Source: Craterostigma plantagineum (Eukaryota > Streptophyta > Magnoliopsida > Lamiales > Linderniaceae). Taken from it: a stretch of 64,000 nucleotides of DNA. A program made the translations under genes and the position numbers. The notes beneath the pieces were generated by a model. That model was not told the origin of the DNA and made no database searches. It saw nothing but the letters and a program-made list of their open reading frames with translations. Positions 22,721 to 33,016 of the stretch are shown one piece after another; within the stretch, counting starts at the first letter, position 1; every line of letters begins with the position of its first letter. The stretch is taken from contig JAPQWV010001351.1 of NCBI GenBank assembly GCA_027422505.1, positions 30,211 through 94,210 of the forward strand, given 5' to 3'.

Positions 22721-23290
22721 TCAGACCTCTATACAATGTGTTCCTCTGATGTATTTCATCACCCATTTCAAAGCTTCCCAATGAGTCTTCCTTGGTTGTG
22801 ACATAAATCTGCTCACCACACTTAAAGCATGTGCCAGATCAGGTCTAGTACAGACCATGGCATACATAAGTGATCCCACCACACTTGCATATGGTATCTT
22901 CCTCATGTAATCTGCTTCAGACATTTCCTCTGAACCTTTGCTAAGCTTAAAGTGTGCTGCTAGAGGAGTCACAACAGCCCTAGACTCACCCATCTCAAAC
23001 TTCTCAGATAATTTTTCTGCTGCAGGCTCAGCTTGCCCTCGGATCTGTTTCTCTGAATGTCCATTCCCAGGATTTTCTTTGCAGACCCGAGATCCTTCAT
23101 TCGAATTCTGCTTTGAGTAACTCCTTGACTGTGCTTATCTCATCCTTATACTCACAAGCAACCAATATATCATCCACATACAAAAGCGCAAGTAACAGTT
23201 TTTATTATCACTTCTGCAGCTTTTATAGTAGATGCAACGATCATATACCTACTCCTGTTAAAACTGTTCTTGACCATGAATAAATGAAAC
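22721..23290 (-). pseudogene. Element B RT C-terminus and RNase H connection
   Basis: Minus-strand pieces: LLYVDDILVACE with the catalytic aspartates, DLGSAKKILGMDI, then an open run with SLMYAMVCTRPDLAHALSVVSRFM. The upstream RT palm and fingers are missing: coding jumps from the RT N-terminal motif VFSPVI near 23310 to the YVDD block. The RNase H catalytic part is lost at the gypsy junction. Confidence 0.75.
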
Positions 23291-23333
23291 CTTGGTTACA
23301 ATGAAGTGTTCTCTCCAGTGATTCAAGGCTAGG

Positions 23334-23957
23334 CTAGTTGCTAGAGGCTTTACTCAAAGAGGTCTCCACCTCAAACGGAGCTCTCTTCAACAATTCAGGC
23401 TTATTTTTCCTACTTTCTTTCCCTTCAGCAGAATGCTTTCCCAGGTATGCCATTTCTGATTCCACAAACCTGACATCTCTGCTTATGAAACACCTTTTAT
23501 TTCTTGGTTCAAGGCTCCAGAGCTTGTACCCTTTAACTCCACCCAATAAAGATGGCCTTGATAGCTCTTGATTCCAGCTTATCCTGCTCAATGTGTGCAT
23601 ATGCAGTACAGAAAAGATCCTCAGATGTTGCAGATTTGGCTTTGTTCCACTCCAAAGTTCTTCTGGCGTTTTGCATTCAATGGCAGTTGAAGGGCACCGA
23701 TTCACCAAGTATGAGGCAGTAGCTAAGGTTTCAGCCCAGAAAGACTTTGGCAGTCCAGCACTTATCATCATACATCTGGTCCTTTCAAGTAGAGTTCTAT
23801 TCATCCTTTCAGCTAGTCCATTCTGTTGAGGGGTATATGGTACCGTGTGATGTCTCTTAATCCCCTCTGTCTCACAGAATCTATTGAACTCAGTTGAGCA
23901 AAATCCGGGCCCATTATCAGTCCTTAGCATCTTCACGTTCATGATCTCTTCCAACAT
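23334..23957 (-). pseudogene. Element B integrase fragment
   Basis: Open 207-codon run beginning inside the integrase core: RTDNGPGF (second catalytic Asp) and the PQQNGLAERMNRTLLERTRCM block with the catalytic Glu, then the C-terminal region with ELWSGTKPN. The first catalytic Asp region lies upstream in another frame near 24010-24090. Confidence 0.8.
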
Positions 23958-24181
23958 TTGAACTTCTCAAAAGCCTCATCTTTTGTCTTCAACAGAATGG
24001 TCCAAACCTTTCTGGAGTAGTCATCTATAATTGACATGAAGTACTTGGCTCCACCATGGGACATTACACTAGCTGGCCCCCACAGATCTGAATGTGGGTA
24101 ATCCAAAGGAGCTTTGGAGGTGTGCTTTCCAGTCCCAAACCTTACCTGTGTGACTTTCCAAACTCACATTTTTCACAGAAC

Positions 24182-24421
24182 TTTTAAGCTTTTCCAGCTT
24201 TCCTTCTCGAAGCAGTCCCTGCTTGTACAGTTCAAGCAATCCCTTTTCACTTACATGCCCAATCTGTGATGCCACGGATTTGTTAAGCTCAAATCTGAAT
24301 TTGCCACATTTGCTGTCCCAATTACTGTGGTGCCTAGAAGTGAGTATACCCCATTTTTCTTCACTCCCTTCATTACAAGCATAGCACCTCTGAAGACTCT
24401 CATTTGGCCATTCCTTATATC
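24182..24421 (-). repeat. Native pre-integrase segment of element B (source copy)
   Basis: About 240 bp encoding the LLGTTVIGTANV..LWHHRLG-type GAG-pre-integrase domain in its expected place between protease and integrase. It is nearly identical to 25161-25402. Confidence 0.85.
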
Positions 24422-24836
24422 TACTGCATAGCCCAAATCATCCAACAATCCAACATTCCTACTGATATTAGATTCTTCTTCAGCTCAGGGATGTATCTCA
24501 CATCCTCAAGGATGAGCTCACTGCATGTGTGCAGTTTTAGCTGCACAGAGCCAATACCTTGGACCTTACAAGGTGTATCATTCCCAAGAAGTACTCTACC
24601 TCGTTCAATCTTCCTGAAGTTTGCCAAGACTTGTTTGAGGTCATGTGATAGGAGCATCCAGAGTCTATGATCCACTCGTTGAATTTGTCAACTTCTGTCA
24701 CATTAAGGACTTCTGCAGAGTCATAGCCTTCTGACACATTTGAAGCCTCACCATCACTCCCAGACCTTGGCTGTTTTGGCTTGTTCCTCTGCGGGCATTT
24801 CTCTTTAGGTGACCTTCCTCTTGACAGTAGTAGCAC
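24421..24836 (-). pseudogene. Element B aspartic protease region
   Basis: Contains the active site WIIDSGCSYHMT followed by VLLGNDTPCKVQGIGSV-type protease core in a neighbouring frame, i.e. at least one frameshift. It would cleave the polyprotein. The frames overlap with the gag C-terminus. Confidence 0.7.
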
Positions 24837-25160
24837 CTAAACTTCCCTTTGGACTTTGATATGCCTTTCTTGTACTTCTTTTTCTGATCCCTGACTTGTC
24901 TTCTGCCTCTAACATTCAGACTTTCTCCTGGACCTTCGAGCCTTGTATCTGATTTCATGTTCAGCTGCCTTGAGTGTATTGCAGGCAATATATCTTCCAG
25001 ACTCAGCTCTTCATGAGCATATAGCAATGTTTCCTTGAAATTGTCATAGCTCTTTGGCAGAGAGCTCAGAAGCATGACGGCTTTGTCCTCATCTTCAATA
25101 ACAACTTCAATATTTTCCAGGTCTAGTATCAGTTTAGACCAATTATCAATCTGCTCATCT

Positions 25161-25402
25161 ATTTTAAGCTTTTCCAGCTTTCCTTCTCGAAGCAGTCCAT
25201 GCTTGTACAGTTCAAGAAATCCCTTTTCACTTACATCTCCCAATCTGTGATGCCATAGATTTGTTAAGCTCAAATCTGAATTTTCCACATTTGCTGTCCC
25301 AATTACTGTGGTGCCTAGAAGTGAGTATACCCCATTTTTCTTCACTCCCTTCATTACAAGCATAGCACCTCTGAACACTCTCATTTGGCCATTCCTTATA
25401 TC
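25161..25402 (-). repeat. Ectopic copy of the pre-integrase segment inside gag
   Basis: About 240 bp, differing from 24182-24421 at roughly a dozen positions and in the same orientation, inserted within gag. Short homologies sit at the edges: AAGCTTTTCCAGCTT at the low end and CTTCACTCCCTTCA at the high end. Confidence 0.88.
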
Positions 25403-25628
25403 TTCACTCCCTTCAGGTACAGTCGATTTGCCACTGATTTGGTCATGTATAGACTTTCCAGCTTAGTCCACAAGCTCACTGCTGTCTCTTCCTTTACTAC
25501 CAGCCTCAGCACTTTATCACCTAGGCACAAAAGAATTACACTGTCAACTCTCTCGATCAAATCAGTTTTTTTGTTCATTGTTCAGCTATAAGATCTGCGT
25601 CTCCTCCAATCCTTTCTGCCTCAGAAGT

Positions 25629-25712
25629 GCAGAAGTGCACGCATCTTCAGCCTCCACAAACTGAAATCATTCTGTCGTGCACGCATCTTCAGCCTCCACA
25701 AACTAAAATCAT
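25629..25712 (-). repeat. 42-bp tandem duplication in element B gag
   Basis: The block ending CAGCCTCCACAAACT[AG]AAATCATTCTG occurs twice in direct succession on the plus strand, duplicating the FSLWRLKMRA codons. Confidence 0.8.
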
Positions 25713-25799
25713 TCTGATCTGTGAATTTATCAACCTCAAATCGTCAGATTGAATCAATTTCCAGTCGTGATCGATTCCACGGCTCGCCGCACCACTTGT

Positions 25800-26367
25800 T
25801 GCAATTTTTAGCTCAGATTAACTTGTTAATTGACAATTCTATCAATTAGATGATTCGATTCGCAACTCGATCGAATCAAACCACAGCAAAAACAAAATTG
25901 AAATGCACCAGATTTACGTGGTTTAGCTACGATGCGTAGCCTACATCAACTGGCCAAGGATCACTTTTAACCAGAATTACAGAGCACGTACCAATCTACA
26001 GAAACTCGTGTTATCAACTTTCACCTAGCTCAAGCTACAGAAAGTTACACACTCTCTCTCTCTCTCTCTCCGCGAACACGAGCTATATAACGTGAACTGG
26101 GCACGTGCTCTCCTCATGCGCTCTGAATCCCGCGGGTAATTTGCGCTATGAATCCCGCGGCTAATTTGAAAAGTGGTACTGTGGGTTTCATTCGCATTTC
26201 TTTTCATGAAGCTCTATTATACAATAAATCTATTCTATTTATACAATAAATCTTTATTGGGCTGCTGTTTCCAACCTATCTAGGTTATTCGAGTTAGAAT
26301 ACGTCTTACCTTATTCTAATTAATTAGAATAAGGAATTAGAATAACAACTCTGCCCTGCCTGTAGCA
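25800..26367 (-). repeat. LTR shared by copia B (5') and copia C (3')
   Basis: About 568 bp with TGC..GCA ends. On its low side it abuts the leader of B (a degenerate TGGT..GAGCC primer site). On its high side it abuts the end of C pol and a TTGGGGAGT polypurine tract. Contains a CT microsatellite near 26048-26070. Exact ends are inferred. Confidence 0.55.
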
Positions 26368-28056
26368 ATACTCCCCAACACACCATACTTGCCAAGTAGA
26401 TAGAAAAACTGATCTTTCCTTAAAGGCTTAGTTAAAATATCACCAGGCTGCTCTGAGGAAGAAGGAATGTAGCTCGTTTGAATGGTACCATCCTCGATGT
26501 TGTCTCTATAAAGTTACAGTCCAGCTCTACAATCCACCTCTATGTGCTTGCTCCATGAAAGACTGGATTGGCCGCAAGTGCAGAGCTGATCTGACCATAC
26601 CTGTACAGGAGAAAGATTATCAACATTAAGATCCTTATCCAAGCAACCAAGTTACCTCAGCTATGACCAATGCTATATATTCTGCTTCAGCTTGAGCTCT
26701 TTGCCACGATGGTTTGCTTCTTTGATTTCCATGATATAACTGAGTCCCCAAGCTTCATTACATAGCTTGATAGTGTTGCATCACAGAAAACATTGAGGCT
26801 CAGATCACTTTTAGCTGATAATAAAAGCCCTGGTCTGCCCTGATCTTTCTTTCAGGTATCTTAACACTCTATGAGCTGCATCAAGGTGGATCTGTCTTGG
26901 TTTGTGCATGAACTGGCATGCACAACATAGGTAATGAATGTCAGGTCTAGTAATAGATAAATATAATAACTTCCTATCCTGAAAGCCAAAAATATCATCA
27001 AGAACTGAATCATTTTGGCTGATCTTTTCTCTAACAAACTTAAGGTTCCATTTGTGAAAATCCTTTACTGATTACTCACTGGAATAAATAGTGAGTAACC
27101 AGGTATATATTCCAAACTTACTGATAACCTCAACAAACTTAAGGTTCCATTGTCTTGAAGCTTGCTTTAGCCCATACAATGGCTTCTGAAGTTTGCAGAC
27201 CTTGGTGCTTTCCTTCCCCTGAAAAGTAAAAACCTGGCGGCACCGCCATAAAAACTTCTCCATTCAGATCACCTTGCAAAAATGCATTAGTGACATCTAT
27301 TTGGAATATATACCAGTTAGAAATAGTAGCAATTGAAAGACAGCTCTTATTGTGACATGCTTCATCACAGGTGAGAAGGTCTCATTGTAATCAATACCCT
27401 CCATTTGTGAAAATCCCTTAGCAACTAATCTAGCTTTGTACCTTTCCACCTCTCCATTTGATCTATGCTTTATAGTGTACACCCATTTACAGCCTATAAC
27501 AGATTTTCCTTTAGGAGGCTCAACTACTTTCCAGGTCCTATTTAATTCAAGTGCTCTTATCTCAGCATTCATGGCTTCTAGCCACCTCTTGTCTCCCTTT
27601 GCATCTTCATATGACTTTGGAACGTCCTTTGAGATAGCAGCCAAATATGCCTTGTAGTCAGAGGTGATCCCATTATATTGGATCACATCTAATAAGGGAT
27701 ATTTGGTACTACCTGTCATATTAACATCTGGTGCATAGGGAGACACGAAGTCATTGATCCAATAAGGAGGTTTAGAGACTCTGCCTGACCTTCTTACCTC
27801 TGTTGTAGTGTTTTGTTCTGGGATGATCTCTGGTTCAGGCTGCTACCTCACTGTTCTCCTGTGGAGATTCATCAGGTGCAGCAGGCTGCTGATGATTTAT
27901 GCCACTGTCGAGGTTAGTAGCATTTGCAGAAAAAGGAAAACATCTTCAAGAATATCACCTCTCTGGATACTATAAAGCTTTCAGAATCTAAGTCCAACAA
28001 CCTATAGCCCTTTTGTGTGATGGAATAACTCATAAGGACACAAGGCTTGGGCACCA
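26368..28056 (-). pseudogene. Ty1/copia retrotransposon C, 5'-truncated pol
   Basis: The minus strand holds an integrase tail (KGYRLLDLDSESF), RT N-terminal half (27746-27297: [32 protein letters not shown]), an RT block with [14 protein letters not shown] (27263-27072), and scattered RNase H pieces ending with SYIPSSSEQPGDILTKPL and LLGKYGV before the polypurine tract. The catalytic YVDD block is not seen. Many stops and shifts. The left part of integrase and gag are absent; element D begins instead. Confidence 0.75.
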
Positions 28057-28063
28057 ATAACCC

Positions 28064-31000
28064 TCAAGTTTGATGTCCATATAGATCAAGGACACCAAAC
28101 TTGGACTGTAAATAGCTGAATTGGTTCTTCCCAAGTGGCTTTGTTAATATGTCTGCGGGCTGTTTTGAAGGTATGTATGATGTTGCTATCACTTTCTCTT
28201 GGATTTTATCATGTATAAAGTGACAATCGTGTTTACTTCGCTCATGCAAAACTGGATTTGCTGAATTGCAGATTTGCTATCTGTATATACACAAACATGT
28301 TTAGAGTTAGATAATCCAATGTCCTTTAACCGACTCAAACTCAATACCCATTCAGCTGTAAGCATTGGCATAGCCCTTTAGTCTGATTCTACCGAGCTCC
28401 TTGACACTTTATTTTGTTTCTTTGATTTCCAAATATCAAGGAATCTCCAAGAAAAACTGCATAACGTGTCAAAAATTTTCTGGATACGGGACACGCTGCC
28501 CAGTCAGCACCACAAAATGAATTCAAATTCATGTCATTTTTTGCCTTCATCATAATACCCAGACCTGGCCTACCTTTAAGGTATCTTAATATCCTAATCA
28601 AAACATCATGACATCTACATGTGATTCTCTCAGCTTATGCATAAACTGAGATAGTACTTGAACACCATAACTAATATCAGGTCCAGTTAAGCATAAGTAG
28701 AGTTTACCAACTATTTTGTATACCCAGGACCATCCTCATTATCATCAGCCAGTTTCACATTCTATTCAATTGGGAATTCCACAGGTTTACATCCCAGCAT
28801 ACCTGTTTCAGCCAGCAATTCTAAAGCATATTTTCTCTGATTTAAGACAATACCATCATTTGATCTAGCCACCTCTATACCAAGAAAATACTTTAAGGTA
28901 CCTAAGTCCTTCATATGGAAAACTTTATTAAGATACCTCTTCGTCTCCTCCATCATATTTCAATTATTACCTTAAATAAGAATGTCATCAATATACATAT
29001 ACTAGCAGCACAACAAGATCACTCCATCTCATTTTGACAAACAAGGAATAATCATTTTTTGATTGAATAAAACCAAAATCACTTATAGTAGTAGTGAATT
29101 TACGATTCCAGTGCCTCGCCTCGATGCTTGTTTCAAGCCATACAAGGACTTATGTAACTTACAAACTTTTGTATTCTTGCAATCACTTTCATATTCGATT
29201 CCTTGTGGAATCACCACTTCCTCATGTAAATCTCCCTGCAAGAATACATTAGTAACGTCCATTTGCCAAATCGGCTAATTATGCATAGCAGCTAAAGATA
29301 CAATTAGTCTAACAGTTACATGCTTTACCACGGGAGAAAAAGTATCATTGTAATCAATACCCTCAACTTGACTATACCCTTTCGCTACTAAACGGGCCTT
29401 GTATCTCTCTATGGTTCCATCTGATTTATACTCAATCGTATAAATCCATTTGCAACCAATTGAAGTTTTACCTGACAATAGATCAACAATCTCCCAGGTT
29501 CTATTTAGTTCTAGTGCCTTAACCTCTTGCCTCATTGCTTCTTTCCATCTCTCTGATTTGACTGCTTCATTGAAAGTGGCTGGAATTACCTCAGATGATA
29601 GTGCAGCAAGAAAGGACCTATACTCTGGCTCTGGCTCGATCCTATCATAATGAACATAGTTAGATAAAGGGTACTTAATAAAGTTTGCAGCTTCATTAAT
29701 AAAAGAAGAGACATAGAGCCTCTCTGATCTCCTTAAAGTATTCTGATCTACAGCAGCTTGACCATGTGAAGGACTTAATGTTTGGCTTTCTTGTGTATCA
29801 TGTGGTCCATATGTAATCTGCTCCAAAACTCCATCATCAACCTGCTCATTTGTTGTACTATATGAACTAAAAGAGTCATCGAACACATTCTTCTTGTTCA
29901 AGCTAGGCAATATAATTTCTGTCCTATTCTCATTCTGTGCCGCATATGGAAATATGTCTTCATAAAAAATAACATCTCTTGATGTTGAAAATGTCTGATT
30001 TTTAATATCTAGCAGTCTGTATGCCTTCTGATTACTTGCATACCCCATCAAGACACAAGGCTTTGACCTTACTTGAAATTGATCATTCATAGGTAGTATT
30101 TTAGCATAACACAAGCACCCAAAAATTCTAAGATGTTCATATTTTGGATCTCTCCCATAAAGAACATAAAAGGGTGTTTTCCACTTCAATAAAGGGTAGG
30201 AGTTCTATTAATTAAGTAAACTACCGAGTCACCCAATATTTTAGTGGCACTTGTGACTGAAATCTCAAAGCTCTAGCAACGTTTAGTATGTGCTTATGCT
30301 TCCTCTCAACTATTCCATTTTGCTGAAACTATTCCATTTTGCTGAGGAGCAAGAGCTTTGATGTACTATGCCTAGAGAATCGAAAAGACTCTTACAATCT
30401 TTACTAAAAAAATTCCATAGCCGTTCTAATTTTCTTAACCGTAATATTAAACTGGTTATAGACATATGCAAAAAAGGTTTCATTGTATCATATATTTCTG
30501 ACTTCAATTTTAAAGGGAATGCCCAAGTGGCCCTTGAGAAGTCATCAAGAAATATCTTTCATTGTTGTATGTTGTATGTTGACTCTTTATATGTCCCCAT
30601 ACATCAATGTGAATCAATCCAAAAATAGTATCAGCCACAGTAGTTGTTCTATTGGGGAAGACTGATCTTGGATGTTTTGCAAGAGGACATATATTTTTAT
30701 CAGAAATATTCAATGTAAAATCAGAAAGATGTTTGATTCTTTCAAATGAAATATGCCGAAACCGCCACAAAGAAATCTTATCTACTTTGGCTACTCTTCA
30801 CTAGTTTTAGTACATGCATGTATTTGAGAAATACTATCATTAGGAAAAACAACCGTGTGATCTCCACATGTAAAATGTATGGGGCTTGGGGTGGGCCATT
30901 GAACCCAGCCCAATGTATTCTAATGTAACATTATATAATTCAACAAGTAATTGATCTTTAGTCTAGTGGTAAATCGCTATTGTTAGGTTGAATAAAGGTT

Positions 31001-31480
31001 GAATAAAGCTGAATGACGTGGTTTCAATTCCTCAATATCATTTTTAGTCTATTTTCTCAACAAATTTTTTATTTACTTTTGACCCCAAGATATTTTACAT
31101 ATTGACCCCCCAATTTATAAAGTCTGTGATGGTAGTGTACTTATTAATAATATATGTGATCTTATAGAGCTGAAACTCTCGTTTAATCCCATCAAGAATT
31201 GCCATCAAGAATTGCATCATTTTCAGCGTGATGTGAACTCGACATATTCCTTCAAAATATCCATGATTTCACAAGCGCATTACACCTCCGCCACCGTGGA
31301 TACTTCTAGTCTTCTTTCCTGGTGATTTACATGTTCCGTCTATGAATCCGATTTTATTTTTCGCTTCAAGTGCGACTATCATTTCACGGCTCCGGATTTT
31401 GTAATTCTCCGATCCTTTCAAAACCTGAATCGCTTCTCTGTACCTCTGTCTCTCTCGATGCCTCTCTGAAGTAACAGGGT
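28064..31480 (-). pseudogene. Ty1/copia retrotransposon D, full-length remnant without LTRs
   Basis: The minus strand in order: gag N-terminus (31480-31150: LEAKNKIGFIDGTCK), pre-integrase (30900-30510: CGDHTVVFPN, IHIDVWG), degraded integrase (30507-30310), integrase tail plus RT N-terminal half as one 304-codon open run (30189-29275: [30 protein letters not shown]), RT C-terminus ([16 protein letters not shown], 28956-28762), RNase H (FCGADWAACP; VYTDSKSA; TSYIPSKQPADILTKPL). The integrase tail resembles element C. A 200-bp foreign segment splits gag from pre-integrase. No LTRs were identified. Confidence 0.78.
30940..31060 (+). repeat. Possible tRNA-derived SINE inside element D
   Basis: TAGTCTAGTGG fits the pol III box A consensus, and GTGGTTTCAATTCC about 60 bp downstream is a near-fit to box B. 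It is followed by T-rich DNA. It lies in the segment that separates D gag from pre-integrase, as expected for a secondary insertion. Confidence 0.33.
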
Positions 31481-31629
31481 ATTAATCAAGCTCATTTACA
31501 TTTGCTCCCTATATTAGGAAAATTACAATTAAAACCTCACTACATATAAAATTATATTTTATCTCTCAACATAATAAATTAAGTAATAAAACAAACACTG
31601 AAGATCTCAGACATAAGAAAAATTATTAC

Positions 31630-31773
31630 CAGAAAGTGACGAATTCTGCTTCGATTGTCTGGATCTGCGCTTCTTCTTCTTGGTATGTGAGTATCTTCAT
31701 AACAACTCTCGACAAACAATCGTCCACTCTCAGTAGAAACCGTGCTCGATTCAATTAAACAACCCAGGATCAT
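31630..31773 (-). CDS. Possible orphan first coding exon, product unknown
   Basis: ATG at 31773 opens 48 codons, rich in Arg/Ser, ending at a good donor (G|GTAATA at 31630/31629). Upstream on the minus strand is a leader-like pyrimidine-rich stretch. No domain is recognised. If real, the rest of the gene was displaced by element D, which begins 150 bp downstream. It could equally be chance. Confidence 0.22.
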
Positions 31774-32039
31774 AATCGAGTTATAGCAGATTAAGAAAAG
31801 AAAAAATCAAACAACACAAAGGGTTCTCCCGCTTTTTTTACCAAGAAGTTTTTACGAACCCAGGAGAGAGAGAATTGAAACATATATTGGAGCATAAATA
31901 TCAGAATAATGGCAAGGGCGAAATTATGTACCCAGAGATGCCCCGCGAAAATTTTCGAAATTTTTAGTACTATGTATTATATTCATTAATGATAGATATA
32001 TACATTCCGAAATGTCGGGTACCACAGTTGGAAGGGTTC

Positions 32040-32082
32040 CCCGAGGTTTTGTCTATTCTTTTTTGTTTTTTTACTTAGTTGC

Positions 32083-32131
<49 letters not shown>

Positions 32132-32299
32132 CTTTTAGTTATGTTACTTTTTTTTAGTTATTTTAAGTTTTTTAGTTCTTTTTTAAGCACTTCAGTTTAT
32201 TATTTATTCTTTTTAGTTCTTTTCTTTTTTGTTTATTTATTCTTTTGAGACTATTTAGATTTTTTCTATTCTTTTTTGTTTCTTTATTTGTTTAGTTGC

Positions 32300-32351
<52 letters not shown>

Positions 32352-33010
32352 CTCTTAGATCTTTCCTACTTTTTTTAGTTATTTTAAGTTTTAACCTATC
32401 TTATTTATGCATCTTAGTTTATTATATATTCTTTATAGTTCTTTAACTTTTTGTTTTTTATTCTTATTGAGACAATTTAGTTATTTTGACACTTTTTTTT
32501 ATTTTCGTCTTAATTATTTTCTTTTTGAATTATTTTTATATATAAATTCTTTAATATATGTAATTCTTTGTTTATCTTTTTCAATAACTTTTGATAGTTC
32601 ATTTGATAATTCTTTTTAGTTATTTTAAGTTTTTATTTCTTTTTTTAAGCATTTTAGTTTATTATTTATTCTTTTTAGTTCTCTCTTTTGTTTATTTATT
32701 CTTTTGAGATTATTTAGATGTTTTCTATTCTTTTTTGTTTTTTTATTTGTTTAGTTGCTTTTACTATTATTATTATTATTATAATTATTATTATTATTAT
32801 TATTATTATACTCTTACATCTTATTTATGCATCTTAGTTTATTATATATTCTTTATAGTTCTTTAATTTTTTGTTTTTTATTCTTATTGAGACTATTTAG
32901 TTATTTTGACACTTTTTTATTTTTGTCTTAATTATTTCTTTTTTGAATTATTTTTATAAACAAATTCTTTAATATATGTAATTCTTTGTTTATCTTTTCC
33001 AATAACTTTT
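32040..33010. repeat. ATT-rich complex repeat with three (TTA)n runs
   Basis: (TTA/ATT)n microsatellites at about 32084-32131, 32297-32351 and 32765-32811 sit within a larger imperfect duplication of about 420-460 bp. TTTCTATTCTTTTTTGTTT precedes each run, GCATCTTAGTTTATTATATA occurs at 32409 and 32828, and CAATAACTTTTGATAGTTCA occurs at 32582 and 33000. No coding potential beyond low-complexity Phe/Leu runs. Confidence 0.8.
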
Positions 33011-33016
33011 GATAGT

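Larger units (their letters stand above)
24800..25712 (-). pseudogene. Element B gag with zinc knuckle, interrupted
   Basis: N-terminal UBN2-type gag (FSLWRLKMRA; LGDKVLR; KLESLYMTKSVANRLYLK) up to 25402, then foreign pre-integrase sequence, then gag resumes at 25160 with KLILDLENIEV, LLSSLPKSYDNF and zinc knuckle CYYCQEEGHLKR, where the last Cys of CCHC is replaced. The start region carries a 42-bp tandem duplication of the FSLWRLKMRA codons. Confidence 0.78.
22700..25799 (-). mobile_element. Ty1/copia retrotransposon B (TNT1/Tork-like), decayed
   Basis: Minus-strand internal region, gag at the high-coordinate end. It has a leader and degenerate primer-binding site next to 25800, gag, zinc knuckle, protease, pre-integrase and part of integrase; most of the RT core is deleted, and only the YVDDIL part and RNase H start remain before the gypsy LTR. 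The gag is interrupted by a copy of its own pre-integrase region (see repeat entries), so the element is dead. Confidence 0.85.

Noticed and set aside
31879..31905. Match of GGAGCATA[AT]ATATCAGAATAA to 47817
   Set aside because: The similarity stops after about 23 bp, so a shared LTR cannot be claimed.
32012..32248. Phe/Ile-rich frame resembling membrane helices
   Set aside because: Made of a (TTA)n microsatellite and T-rich repeats.
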